Shown piece after piece: positions 15,712 to 24,282 of a stretch of DNA of 45,890 nt; positions within the stretch are counted from its first letter, which is position 1; every line of letters begins with the position of its first letter. This DNA comes from Crenothrix polyspora (GTDB lineage Bacteria; Pseudomonadota; Gammaproteobacteria; Methylococcales; Methylomonadaceae), in the NCBI RefSeq assembly GCF_900163755.1, contig NZ_FUKI01000159.1, positions 1 through 45,890 of the forward strand, in the 5' to 3' direction. Position numbers and translations under genes: made by a program. The notes under the pieces were generated by a model that had not been told where the DNA came from, made no database searches, and was given only the letters and a program-made list of their open reading frames with translations.

Positions 15712-15814
15712 TAATGAACGTGCATGAAATAACTTGAACAACTTAAACGCCACCACCGTTCGTGCTGAGCCTGTCGAAGCATGAACTTGCTCAAGTTATT
15801 TCGTGCGCGTTACT
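15712..15814. repeat. About 100-bp palindromic repeat, copy 3 (inverted)
   Basis: Reverse orientation relative to 3001-3101: it begins GAACGTGCATGAAATAAC, carries CCGTTCGTGCTGAGCC and ends with the complementary arm (AAGTTATTTCGTGCGCGTTA). Its edge abuts or supplies the stop codon of the adjacent Uma2 gene (TAG at 15813-15815). It also lies in the lysC upstream region, so it may influence both. Confidence 0.8.
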
Positions 15815-16421
15815 AAGTTTGTCCTGCAAAAATATCAGTGACGCTAATCGCTAAGTCAGGAAATAAATGCGGTGTGATCACATCCTCATCGGTAACCATT
15901 TGTTTGAATTGGTATTGACCGTTATCGTCCAAAACAAACTGGTGAATTGCGTGTTGCTCTGAATAAACCAGCCAATATTCTGTAACGCCGCTTTCTTGAT
16001 ATAACGGATATTTTATTTTCATCTCCCGCTTGGAGTTACCTTTAGACAGGATCTCAATAATCCAGTCTGGGGCACCGTTACAACCTTGCTGATCTAACAG
16101 TTCAGGTTTGCAGATGACACATATATCAGGCTGCACTACAGTATGGATGTCTTTACTCGCTAAAATGGATTTTTTGCGGTCATATAAGCGCACATCAAAC
16201 GGTGCCGGAAATACTTCGCATCGTTTACCATTCAGATAATCATCAATTTTCACCAATAATTTCCGTTCGATCCTCTGGTGGTTGACATTCGGCGCAGGCG
16301 ACATCAGCATAATTTTACCTTTAATTAGCTCAAGCGCGTCATCAAACTGCCATGTCATGTAATCGGCATAGCTATAGGTTTGGTTTAAGTCCAGTTGCGA
16401 TAACTCAGTCACTTTCAACAT
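15813..16421 (-). CDS. Uma2 family endonuclease-like protein (DUF820), copy B
   Basis: 202 residues from the ATG at 16421, chosen because it aligns with copy A and has GGAG 8 nt upstream. The frame is open 9 codons further. The PD-(D/E)xK-like core is visible: QPDICVI, then DWIIEIL, then KIKYPLYQESGVTEYW. Compared with copy A, the usual SPGNS is SKGNS and the following WLVDP is WLVYS, so it may be drifting. Members occur in large numbers in cyanobacteria and some methanotrophs; nuclease function is predicted, not shown. It starts 2 bp after copy A ends. Confidence 0.8.
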   Translation of the reverse strand: MLKVTELSQLDLNQTYSYADYMTWQFDDALELIKGKIMLMSPAPNVNHQRIERKLLVKIDDYLNGKRCEVFPAPFDVRLYDRKKSILASKDIHTVVQPDICVICKPELLDQQGCNGAPDWIIEILSKGNSKREMKIKYPLYQESGVTEYWLVYSEQHAIHQFVLDDNGQYQFKQMVTDEDVITPHLFPDLAISVTDIFAGQT

Positions 16422-16423
16422 AA

Positions 16424-17047
16424 TCAATTCTCCAGCGGGTCTTGCCAAGTATCAAACACTTCGGCCGCATTAACCAGTAAATCAGGGAACAGGTGTGGTG
16501 TAACAATATCTTCATCAGTCGCAATTCGTTTGAGTTGGTAGCATCCCGTTTCATCTAAAACCAATTGTTGAATAACCTTATGTACAGGATCGACTAACCA
16601 ATATTCACTCACTCCACTTTCCTGATAAAGCGCATATTTAATTTTCATCTCCCGTTTGGAATTTCCAGGTGACAGGATTTCAATAATCCAGTCTGGAGCG
16701 CCGTTACAGCCTTGTTGATCTAACAGATCAGGTTTGCAAATTACACATATATCAGGCTGAACAACCGTATGAATGTCTTTATTAGCTAAAATGGATTTTT
16801 TTCGGTCATATAAACGAACATCAAATGGTGCCGCATACAGTCGGCATTTCTTATGATAAAAAAACACAGACAACGACCGCATTAAATTAACAGAAATATC
16901 TTGATGTCGCACATTCGGCGCAGGCGACATCAACATGATTTTGCCTTTAATTAACTCAAGCGCATCATCAAACTGCCAAGTTAAATAATCGGCATAGCTG
17001 TAGGTTTGGTTTAAGTCCAGTTGCGATAATTCAGTAATTTTAGCCAT
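16424..17047 (-). CDS. Uma2 family endonuclease-like protein (DUF820), copy A
   Basis: 207 residues. It has the same fold and motifs as its tandem copy: the opening ELSQLDLNQTYSYADYLTW, QPDICVI, DWIIEILSPGNSKREMKIKY and EYWLVDP. Long stretches are identical between the two copies, while residues 55-75 differ. This indicates a fairly recent tandem duplication with local divergence. The pair is inserted between alaS and lysC, normally neighbours in related bacteria. Cellular role unknown. Confidence 0.82.
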   Translation of the reverse strand: MAKITELSQLDLNQTYSYADYLTWQFDDALELIKGKIMLMSPAPNVRHQDISVNLMRSLSVFFYHKKCRLYAAPFDVRLYDRKKSILANKDIHTVVQPDICVICKPDLLDQQGCNGAPDWIIEILSPGNSKREMKIKYALYQESGVSEYWLVDPVHKVIQQLVLDETGCYQLKRIATDEDIVTPHLFPDLLVNAAEVFDTWQDPLEN

Positions 17048-17079
17048 GCGCTAACCCTCTATCGCCCTCAGTTACGCAA

Positions 17080-19689
17080 CTAACCCAACTGCCCCTGCAC
17101 CCAATCCGCAACACCCGCCAATGCAGCTGCCAAACCCGCCGGATTATTACCACCCGCCTGTGCCATATCCGGCCTGCCGCCACCTTTGCCGCCCACTTGC
17201 GTCGCCACAAAATTGACTAAATCACCGGCTTTAAGTCGGCCGATTTGATCTTTGGAAACACCCGCCGTCAAACTGACCTTATCACCTTCAACCACCGCCA
17301 ACACAATCGCAGAACTGCCTAACTTGTTCTTAAGCTGATCGACCATGTCTTTTACAGTCTTGGGATCAATGCCTTCCAGCTTGATCGCCAATACTTTGAT
17401 ACCGGCAACCTCAACCGCTTGGTTACTGAGTTCATCACCGGCTGAACTGGCCAATTTGGAATTCAAGCGTTCCAGCTGTTTTTCCAGGGCTCTGGTCTTT
17501 TCCAGTAACTGTTCTACTTTTTCCGCTGTCTTTTCAGGGGCGCTTTTCAATAATCCGGCAATAATCGTCAAGGTCTTATCACGACTGGCTATCCAATCTA
17601 AGCAACCTGCGCCGGTAACTGCTTCAATCCGTCTAACACCTGCTGCAACACCGGTTTCGCTGATAATTTTAAAGCAGCCAATATCACCCGCCCGTTCGAC
17701 ATGCGTACCACCGCACAATTCAGTTGAGAAATCACCGATTTTTAATACGCGCACTTCCGCGCCGTATTTTTCACCAAACAAAGCCATTGCGCCGGCTTTT
17801 ACGGCATCATCCTTGGCCATGACTTGTGCGGACACGGGGTTGTTCAAACGAATTTGTTCGTTAACCAGCGTTTCAATCGTGCTGATTTCATCAGCGGTCA
17901 TCGGCTCAAAATGAGCAAAGTCAAAGCGCAAGCGTTCAGGATTCACCAGCGAACCTTTCTGGCTAACATGGTCACCCAATACCTGGCGTAATGCCGCATG
18001 CAGTAAATGCGTGGCCGAATGGTTGAGCTCGGTGGCTTTTCTATTCGCAGCACTGACCCGTGCATCACATAACTGATCTTTGCTCAACGTACCAGAAATC
18101 AGCTTGCCTTTATGCAAGAACAAATCACCACCTTGCTTTTGGGTGTCGCTAACTTCAAACACTGCACTGTCCGTAACAATCTGTCCGCAATCACCCACTT
18201 GGCCACCGGATTCGGCATAAAACGGGGTTTTATCCAGAATCAGCAAACCTTCTTCACCGGCTTGCAGGCTATCAACCAACTCGCCTTTTTTATAAATGCC
18301 GACGATGTGCGCCTGGTCGTGCAAATGGGTATAGCCGGTAAATTCAGTTTGGCCGTCGTGGTTAATATTTTGGTCATAATCGGCTGTAAAGCTGCTGGCG
18401 GAACGGGCGCGGTCGCGCTGTGCTGACATAGCCGTTTCAAAGCCAGCATGGTCGACAGTCAAGTTGTTCTCACGGGCGAAATCGGCAGTCAAATCCACCG
18501 GAAAGCCGTAAGTGTCGTACAACTGAAACACGGTGTCACCTGGAATAACCGAGCCTTCCAGCTTGGCGACACAGGTTTCCAGAATTTTCATGCCTTGTTC
18601 AAGCGTTTCAGCAAAGCGTTCTTCTTCTTTTTTCAGTACGCGCTCCACTTGCGCCTGCGCCTGTTTTAATTCTGGATACGCCTCGCCCATTTCATCTGCC
18701 AACGGCGCGACCAGTTTGTAGAAAAACGCATCCTGGATACCCAAACGGTAACCGTGGCGTATAGCACGGCGAATAATACGCCGTAGCACATAACCACGGC
18801 CTTCATTAGATGGCATCACGCCATCAGTAATCAGAAACGCGCAGGATCGAATATGGTCGGCAATCACCCGTAGTGAGCTGTTGTTAAGATCACTGGTGTT
18901 GGCCAATTTTGCGGCAGCAGCCAACAAGTTTTGAAACAAGTCGATTTCGTAGTTACTGTGTACGCCTTGCGAAACGGCGGCAATACGCTCCAGCCCCATG
19001 CCGGTATCGACAGACGGTTTAGGTAGCGGCGTTAACGTGCCATCGGCGGCACGGTCATATTGCATGAACACCAGATTCCAGACTTCGATGTATCTGTCGC
19101 CGTCTTCATCCGGCGAACCGGGCGGGCCTCCAGGAATATGTTCACCATGATCGTAGAAAATTTCCGAACACGGCCCACACGGCCCAACATCGCCCATCGA
19201 CCAGAAATTATCTTTCGCGCCAATGCGAGAAAGCCGCGCAGAATCGACTTTCATCTCGTTCAGCCAAATGCTTTCCGCTTCGGCATCTTCATCAAACACG
19301 GTAATCCACAGCTTTTCCGGTGGGATATCCAGCACCTGGGTTAAAAATTCCCAGCCGTATTGTATGGCCTCTTTCTTGAAATAATCACCAAAACTGAAGT
19401 TGCCTAGCATCTCAAAAAAGGTGTGGTGGCGTGCGGTATAGCCGACATTTTCCAGATCGTTGTGCTTGCCGCCAGCACGGACACAACGCTGGCTGGTAGT
19501 GGCTTTGTCAAAATCGCGTTGATCGCGGCCTAAAAATACATCTTTAAACTGCACCATACCGGCGTTGGTAAACAGCAAAGTCGGGTCATTGCCAGGTACT
19601 AAGGAGCTTGACGGTTCAACCGCATGGCCGCGTTGACGAAAGAATTCCAGAAAGGCAGAACGCAGTTCCGCGCTAGTCATTTTTTTCAT
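17080..19689 (-). CDS. alaS: Alanyl-tRNA synthetase
   Basis: 869 residues, normal length. It charges tRNA-Ala and edits mischarged Ser and Gly. The class II aminoacylation domain opens with [13 protein letters not shown] and contains [16 protein letters not shown]. The editing site has the zinc ligands HSATH (about residue 560) and CGGTH (about residue 665). The C-terminal oligomerisation domain carries [15 protein letters not shown] near the end. It is part of the recA-recX-alaS-lysC order seen in many gammaproteobacteria. Confidence 0.97.
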   Translation of the reverse strand: MKKMTSAELRSAFLEFFRQRGHAVEPSSSLVPGNDPTLLFTNAGMVQFKDVFLGRDQRDFDKATTSQRCVRAGGKHNDLENVGYTARHHTFFEMLGNFSFGDYFKKEAIQYGWEFLTQVLDIPPEKLWITVFDEDAEAESIWLNEMKVDSARLSRIGAKDNFWSMGDVGPCGPCSEIFYDHGEHIPGGPPGSPDEDGDRYIEVWNLVFMQYDRAADGTLTPLPKPSVDTGMGLERIAAVSQGVHSNYEIDLFQNLLAAAAKLANTSDLNNSSLRVIADHIRSCAFLITDGVMPSNEGRGYVLRRIIRRAIRHGYRLGIQDAFFYKLVAPLADEMGEAYPELKQAQAQVERVLKKEEERFAETLEQGMKILETCVAKLEGSVIPGDTVFQLYDTYGFPVDLTADFARENNLTVDHAGFETAMSAQRDRARSASSFTADYDQNINHDGQTEFTGYTHLHDQAHIVGIYKKGELVDSLQAGEEGLLILDKTPFYAESGGQVGDCGQIVTDSAVFEVSDTQKQGGDLFLHKGKLISGTLSKDQLCDARVSAANRKATELNHSATHLLHAALRQVLGDHVSQKGSLVNPERLRFDFAHFEPMTADEISTIETLVNEQIRLNNPVSAQVMAKDDAVKAGAMALFGEKYGAEVRVLKIGDFSTELCGGTHVERAGDIGCFKIISETGVAAGVRRIEAVTGAGCLDWIASRDKTLTIIAGLLKSAPEKTAEKVEQLLEKTRALEKQLERLNSKLASSAGDELSNQAVEVAGIKVLAIKLEGIDPKTVKDMVDQLKNKLGSSAIVLAVVEGDKVSLTAGVSKDQIGRLKAGDLVNFVATQVGGKGGGRPDMAQAGGNNPAGLAAALAGVADWVQGQLG

Positions 19690-19786
19690 AGGTGATTAAC
19701 GATTTTAAGAGCGTAGGTGTGGTTTATGTAATTAGTTAAGCGCGTCAGGTGGCGGCGATGACCATATTTTAAAACGATTATACGGG

Positions 19787-20002
19787 TTAACGGTATAATA
19801 TAGGGCGTTCTTCGGCATATTTGCGTAGGCCGCGGTTGGCTGATGCAGAATCTAAGAAAATCTTACACAAATCAGCATCAACTAAAACTAGATTTGTACC
19901 TTGCCGATAACGATTAGCATATTTCCCACGCACGCCGGATTTAATTACCTCTGCCGGATATTCAGATTTTAAGGTGTCTTCATTGTTCACGCAAAATATC
20001 AC
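19787..20002 (-). CDS. Small unknown protein coupled to hicB
   Basis: 71 residues from a GTG whose first base is the last base of the hicB stop (TAGTG), which suggests translational coupling. An in-frame GTG at 19990 is an alternative start. Core features are the basic VRGKYANRYRQGTN, LVLVDADL and a helical C-terminal end (SASANRGLRKYAEE). This pattern (GVRGKY, then V-D-x-D-L, then S-x-x-x-N) recurs in small bacterial proteins that I recall as frequent near toxin-antitoxin loci; the assignment is from memory. It could be an extra antitoxin-like component. Confidence 0.6.
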   Translation of the reverse strand: MIFCVNNEDTLKSEYPAEVIKSGVRGKYANRYRQGTNLVLVDADLCKIFLDSASANRGLRKYAEERPILYR

Positions 20003-20214
20003 TACGCAGCAATTTCAATATAGTGAACCGTACTGGTAGCTTGCGGTACAGGCAATCCCTCTTCAATCATCCCTTCAATGTGAAATTCTATAGCTTCCCG
20101 AATTTCCCGTTCAGCCTCTTCAACCGTCTGGCCAGTTGCTACACAACCAGGCAAGTCCGGCACATAGGCCGAATAATTATTCGCCGCTTTTTCGACAACG
20201 ATTGCGTAACGCAT
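20002..20214 (-). CDS. hicB: HicB family antitoxin
   Basis: 70 residues. The HicB fold is clear: MRYAIVVEKAANNYSAYVPDLPGCVATG, then the helix EEAEREIREAIEFHIEGMIEEGLPVP. The short form lacks a C-terminal DNA-binding domain. It neutralises the RNase toxin HicA and may help autoregulate. It starts 2 bp after the hicA reading frame and overlaps the next small gene by 1 base, so the three form one unit between recX and alaS. Confidence 0.85.
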   Translation of the reverse strand: MRYAIVVEKAANNYSAYVPDLPGCVATGQTVEEAEREIREAIEFHIEGMIEEGLPVPQATSTVHYIEIAA

Positions 20215-20216
20215 AG

Positions 20217-20405
20217 TTACCCCTTTAATTTTGCTTGTTTGAGTATGCTGTTTAAAGTACCTGGAGCCAGATCATCGCTAGGCTTTCCAGGTATTGTTAC
20301 ACGTCCACTTTTATTGGGATGCCTAAATTGCCGATGACTCCCTCGTGTTGTGACAAGATACCAACCATCTTTCTCGATAATACTTAGTATCTCGGTAACT
20401 TTTAC
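20217..20405 (-). pseudogene. hicA: HicA toxin frame without a usable start codon
   Basis: Minus-strand frame of 62 codons ending TAA at 20217. Its product reads KVTEILSIIEKDGWYLV, then TTRGSHRQFRHP with the catalytic His in GSH, then GRVTIPG and LNSILKQAKLKG, a complete HicA. The codon where HicA normally starts is GTA (20403-20405). Upstream in frame are only TGC, TAC, AAT, GGA, GCG, TCA, AGC and TCG before the recX stop TAG. No ATG, GTG or TTG precedes the domain. Either the start was lost, leaving hicB an orphan, or translation begins at a rare codon. The body has no frameshift or stop, so the loss would be recent. Confidence 0.75.
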
Positions 20406-20429
20406 GCAGTAATTTCCCGCTGAGCTCGA

Positions 20430-20891
20430 CTATTTCAACGCATCAAATAAGCCATTGACCATTATCTGTGAAAAACCCCTTTGCAACAAAAATCGGCTGC
20501 GCTTAGCCCAATCATTTTTATCAGTAATGGCTTTTTGACTATATTTCTTGGCATAAACCTGTTCTATCTGTTCAGCCCAACTGCCTGCTATTTCTTGGAC
20601 TAAACCGTCAAGGTCAATGTCATCCACGCCATGTTGCCGCAAATTATACTGAATGAAAACAGGCCCATAGCCACGCTGGATGCAGGATCGTGCATAAATC
20701 TCGGCATACCGGCTATCACTTTGCCAATTTTGTTGCGTCAATACTTCAATCACCGGCAAGCAATCTTGTTTGCTATAACCTTTAAGCCGCAACTTTTGCA
20801 ATAATTCTTGCTGGCTGTGTTCGCGGCGCGTTAATAAGCGCAAACACAGTGCCTTAATGTCAGCTACCGATGGCTCAGCCGTTTCATCCAT
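20430..20891 (-). CDS. recX: RecA regulator RecX
   Basis: 153 residues, the usual size. RecX binds RecA filaments and limits recombinase activity. The three-helix repeats are visible: CLRLLTRREHSQQELLQKLRLKGY, then WQSDSRYAEIYARSCIQRGYGPVFIQYNLRQHGVD, then the C-terminal RSRFLLQRGFSQ. It starts 7 bp after recA ends, so the two are cotranscribed. Its stop codon is in the same frame as the hicA remnant just downstream. Confidence 0.93.
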   Translation of the reverse strand: MDETAEPSVADIKALCLRLLTRREHSQQELLQKLRLKGYSKQDCLPVIEVLTQQNWQSDSRYAEIYARSCIQRGYGPVFIQYNLRQHGVDDIDLDGLVQEIAGSWAEQIEQVYAKKYSQKAITDKNDWAKRSRFLLQRGFSQIMVNGLFDALK

Positions 20892-20898
20892 TGCTTAT

Positions 20899-21924
20899 TC
20901 ACAGCTCAACTTCAAGCACAGCACTGGCCAACGGTTTGCTAAACGCTTGAGTACGTATTTTAGCTTCAATTTCCTTGGCTTTTTCAGGGTGTTCTTTCAA
21001 AAATGTCTTAACATTATCTTTGCCTTGGCCAATTTTATCATCGCCGTAGCTGTACCAGGAACCGGCTTTTTGAATAAACCCATAAGCCACCCCCAAATCA
21101 ACTAATTCACCGTGAAAAGAAATGCCTTCACCGTATAAAATCTCAAATTCAGCCTGTTTAAACGGCGGAGCGACCTTGTTTTTGACCACTTTAACACGGG
21201 TTTCGTTGCCGATAACCTCGTCGCCTTTTTTAACCGCACCGGTACGGCGTATATCCAAGCGTACCGAGGCATAAAACTTAAGCGCGTTGCCGCCGGTGGT
21301 GGTTTCAGGATTGCCGAACGTCACCCCAATTTTCATACGTATCTGGTTGATAAAAATCACCAGCGTATTGGCACGTTTAATATTGCCCGTGAGTTTGCGC
21401 AACGCTTGCGACATCAACCGCGCCTGCAAGCCCATGTGCGAATCGCCCATATCGCCTTCGATTTCAGCGCGTGGCGTTAAGGCTGCCACCGAATCGACAA
21501 CGACAATATCGACCGCACCGGAACGCACCAGCATATCGACAATTTCTAACGCCTGTTCGCCGGTATCGGGCTGGGAAACCAGTAAATCGTCGACATTAAC
21601 ACCGATTTTTTGCGCATAACCAGGGTCTAACGCATGCTCAGCATCAATAAACGCCGCCGTACCGCCGAGCTTTTGCATTTCGGCAATCACTTGCAAAGTC
21701 AATGTGGTTTTACCGGATGACTCTGGGCCATAAATTTCAACAACACGGCCACGCGGCAAGCCACCGCAGCCTAAAGCAATATCCAGCCCTAAGGATCCGG
21801 TAGACACCACGTCAATATCCCGCGAGGCGGTCGCATCACCCATACGCATGACCGAACCTTTGCCGAACTGCTTTTCAATCTGCATTAAAGCCGCGCCTAA
21901 GGCTTTCTTTTTGTTGTCATCCAC
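20899..21924 (-). CDS. recA: Recombinase RecA
   Basis: 341 residues. ATP-dependent strand exchange in homologous repair and co-protease in the SOS response. Walker A GPESSGKT (about 66-73), the MAW-type region [34 protein letters not shown] and the L2 segment [24 protein letters not shown] are intact. The C-terminus is short and acidic, as usual. AGGA lies about 12 bp before the ATG. I could not find a CTGT-N8-ACAG SOS box upstream. Confidence 0.98.
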   Translation of the reverse strand: MDDNKKKALGAALMQIEKQFGKGSVMRMGDATASRDIDVVSTGSLGLDIALGCGGLPRGRVVEIYGPESSGKTTLTLQVIAEMQKLGGTAAFIDAEHALDPGYAQKIGVNVDDLLVSQPDTGEQALEIVDMLVRSGAVDIVVVDSVAALTPRAEIEGDMGDSHMGLQARLMSQALRKLTGNIKRANTLVIFINQIRMKIGVTFGNPETTTGGNALKFYASVRLDIRRTGAVKKGDEVIGNETRVKVVKNKVAPPFKQAEFEILYGEGISFHGELVDLGVAYGFIQKAGSWYSYGDDKIGQGKDNVKTFLKEHPEKAKEIEAKIRTQAFSKPLASAVLEVEL

Positions 21925-22294
21925 TGTTTATTTTCCTTTAGCCATAACACTAAAAGTATCCCGTTTGTAAACGGCGATAAAACACGGTTGCTGTTGCAAT
22001 CGTTTATTATCCCATACACACTGAGCTTCGGATAGTGTTGATTGTGACACACAATTTCTAGGCTGGTCGCTTAAAAATTGCCGTTAATACGCTTATGGTT
22101 CTCGCTAAAGTCGCCAGTTAATCATAAAAAGCCGTATTTACAAACAGTATAGAAGAGGACAGCGAAATAGCCTGATCTGTTGTTTGCGCTGGCAAGCACA
22201 AAATCACCCAATGTTTCACTAATTTGCGTGCTTTTGTACCTGCCGAAGACACAATATGTCCGCTGCCGGGTGATTCACCTGCTACAGTTATTGA

Positions 22295-22323
22295 TTGACA
22301 ATATTACAATGAACTGCTACTTT
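22295..22323 (+). promoter_or_regulatory. Sigma-70 promoter of hrcA
   Basis: A perfect -35 TTGACA (22295-22300), a 17-bp spacer and a -10-like TACTTT (22318-22323). The expected start near 22330 touches the CIRCE element, an arrangement in which HrcA bound to CIRCE blocks initiation. Confidence 0.7.
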
Positions 22324-22331
22324 TTAAACGC

Positions 22332-22358
22332 TTAGCACTCCATTTACATGAGTGCTAA
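22332..22358. promoter_or_regulatory. CIRCE operator (HrcA binding site)
   Basis: TTAGCACTC, a 9-bp spacer and GAGTGCTAA match the CIRCE consensus perfectly. It lies 24 bp before the hrcA start codon, just behind the promoter. It predicts HrcA-mediated, heat-relieved repression of hrcA, grpE and dnaK. Confidence 0.95.
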
Positions 22359-22382
22359 AGCCGCACCAATCAAGGGGTTAAT

Positions 22383-23435
22383 GTGAGCAGTATGCAAGTT
22401 TTAAATGACAGATCGTTACAACTGTTAAAAATGTTGATTGAGCGTTATATCAGCGATGGCCAACCGATAGGCTCTAGAACATTATCCAAAGATTCGGATT
22501 TAAAACTCAGCCCCGCCACCATCCGCAACGTGATGGCCGATTTAGAAGAAATGGGCTTTTTGCACTCACCACACACCTCCGCAGGACGCATCCCCACTGC
22601 CAGTGCTTATCGTTTGTTTGTGGATTCGTTACTGACCGTAAAACCTTTGGAATCAAAAGACTTGTCACGTGTACACCTCGAGTTAAGCACCCGTGATGGC
22701 AACAAGGAAATCATAGGCCGTGCCTCACGTTTATTATCTGAGTTAACCCAGATGGCGGGCGTGGTGACTTTACCGAAACGCGAACTGGTGTGTTTGCGCC
22801 ACATCGAATTTTTACCGTTATCCAATGCCCGTGTGCTGGTGATTTTTGTCACCAACGAACAGGAAGTTCACAATAAAATCATTCAAACGACACGCGCCTT
22901 TAGTACGGCGGAATTACAGCAGGTCGGCAATTACCTTAATGCCATTTACAGTGGCCATAGCCTTGCCGCCGTACGCGAATCGGTATTTAAAGAATTGCAG
23001 GATGATCAGCAGCGCATCAACCAAAGCCTGCTGGATGCCGTCAACCTGGCGCAACTGGCTTTTGAAGATGAAAATCCCAAAGAAGATTACGTGCTGACCG
23101 GTGAAACTAATCTGATGGAATTTTCCGAACTGGCGGGTCGTGAGCACTTAAAAAACCTGTTTAACGCCTTTAACCAAAAGCAAGATGTCATTTATCTGCT
23201 CGACCAGTGCATGAAAACCAATGGCGTGCAGATTTTTATCGGCGAAGAATCCGGCTACAAAGTCTTCGACCAATGCAGCCTGGTGACCTCATCGTATTCG
23301 ATCAACGATGAAGTGGTGGGTGTTTTAGGGGTGATTGGTCCTACGCGCATGGCGTATGAAAAAATCATCCCGTTTGTCGATATTACCGCAAAATTATTAA
23401 GTGCAGCCTTGAATCCTAAACCAACATCCCCATAA
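22383..23435 (+). CDS. hrcA: Heat-inducible transcription repressor HrcA
   Basis: 350 residues from a GTG with AAGGGG about 6 nt upstream. The N-terminal winged helix (SDLKLSPATIRNVMADLEEMGFLHSPHTSAGRIPT, about 38-72) binds CIRCE. A GAF-like and inserted dimerisation domain follows. The C-terminus has GVLGVIGPTRMAYEKIIPFVD, typical of the family. It controls its own operon through the perfect CIRCE upstream, and GroEL usually modulates it. Confidence 0.96.
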   Translation: MSSMQVLNDRSLQLLKMLIERYISDGQPIGSRTLSKDSDLKLSPATIRNVMADLEEMGFLHSPHTSAGRIPTASAYRLFVDSLLTVKPLESKDLSRVHLELSTRDGNKEIIGRASRLLSELTQMAGVVTLPKRELVCLRHIEFLPLSNARVLVIFVTNEQEVHNKIIQTTRAFSTAELQQVGNYLNAIYSGHSLAAVRESVFKELQDDQQRINQSLLDAVNLAQLAFEDENPKEDYVLTGETNLMEFSELAGREHLKNLFNAFNQKQDVIYLLDQCMKTNGVQIFIGEESGYKVFDQCSLVTSSYSINDEVVGVLGVIGPTRMAYEKIIPFVDITAKLLSAALNPKPTSP

Positions 23436-23508
23436 TTTAACCAGCCGTAACAACTCGGTTTGTATTGAAAAGTAACACAATAGATCACGGACAAGCCAAA
23501 CTAACGGG

Positions 23509-23543
23509 TTTACACGGATTACAGCGACTTTAATCCGTGTAAA
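23509..23543. repeat. Hairpin between hrcA and grpE
   Basis: Perfect 13-bp arms TTTACACGGATTA and TAATCCGTGTAAA around a 9-nt loop. It lies 73 bp after hrcA and 88 bp before grpE, without a T-run. It may attenuate or stabilise the operon mRNA, or be a repeat of the AATCCGTGTAAA type. Confidence 0.6.
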
Positions 23544-23630
23544 TCAGTCTTTATCAGCAGTACCCTCCGTGTTCTGGCTTACTAACTGAAGCGTTACATA
23601 AAACACTAACGACCCACAGGAAACCCAAAG

Positions 23631-24206
23631 ATGAGTATTGATCAGGAAACACCTGAAATTCAAGATGACACTGAAAACCAAGCACACACCGAAGTACTTG
23701 AATTAGAGCCTACTATTGACGAGTTGCAAGAGGCGGTGGCCAATGCCGAGCAAAAAGCCCAAGATAACTGGGATAAAGCCGTGCGCACAATGGCGGAAAT
23801 GGAAAATCTGAAACGCCGTACCCAAAAAGACCTGGAAGACGCACATAAATTTGCGCTGACCAATTTTGCCAAGGAAATGCTGTCGGTACTAGACAGTTTG
23901 GTATTAGGTCTACAAGCGGCAACCGGCGACAGCGAAGAAGTCAAAAAATTTCGTGAAGGCAGTGAACTGACCATTAAACAATTTGAAGCTGCGTTTGCCC
24001 GCTTTAAAATTGAAACCCTAGACCCGGTTGGCCAAACCTTTAATGCCGAGCACCATCAGGCCGTTATGGTACAGGAAGTGGACGGCGCTGAACCCAATAG
24101 CGTGGTGACCGTATTCCAAAAAGGCTATCTATTAAATGGTCGCTTATTGCGCCCTGCGATGGTTGTGGTGGCAAAAGCCGCAGAAAAACCGTTAGCCGAC
24201 AACTAA
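23631..24206 (+). CDS. grpE: Nucleotide exchange factor GrpE
   Basis: 191 residues. GrpE releases ADP from DnaK. An acidic, disordered N-terminus is followed by a long coiled coil (about 28-85, with MAEMENLKRRTQKDLEDAHKFA). The C-terminal beta domain carries NAEHHQAVMVQEV and FQKGYLLNGRLLRPAMVVVA, the DnaK-contacting signature. It lies between hrcA and dnaK in the CIRCE-controlled cluster. Confidence 0.96.
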   Translation: MSIDQETPEIQDDTENQAHTEVLELEPTIDELQEAVANAEQKAQDNWDKAVRTMAEMENLKRRTQKDLEDAHKFALTNFAKEMLSVLDSLVLGLQAATGDSEEVKKFREGSELTIKQFEAAFARFKIETLDPVGQTFNAEHHQAVMVQEVDGAEPNSVVTVFQKGYLLNGRLLRPAMVVVAKAAEKPLADN

Positions 24207-24282
24207 AAGGCTTGAAGACATTAAAACAGCCCCCATATTGGTATCATCATTTACAACATCATTAAAGTCTGGAGTATAGTCA

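Larger units (their letters stand above)
21925..22382. other. Divergent intergenic region between recA and hrcA
   Basis: On the recA side is a near-palindrome CCGTTTGTAAACGG (21961-21974) and a TTTAG-N8-CTAAA dyad (21937-21954). Either could be a non-canonical LexA site, but this is weak. The hrcA side holds the promoter and CIRCE listed separately. No gene seen. Confidence 0.45.

Noticed and set aside
15669-15812. Lysine riboswitch upstream of lysC
   Set aside because: The stretch is filled by the 100-bp palindromic repeat; no riboswitch core is recognisable.
21937-21974. LexA (SOS) box upstream of recA
   Set aside because: No CTGT-N8-ACAG; only weak dyads, kept as a remark in the intergenic entry.
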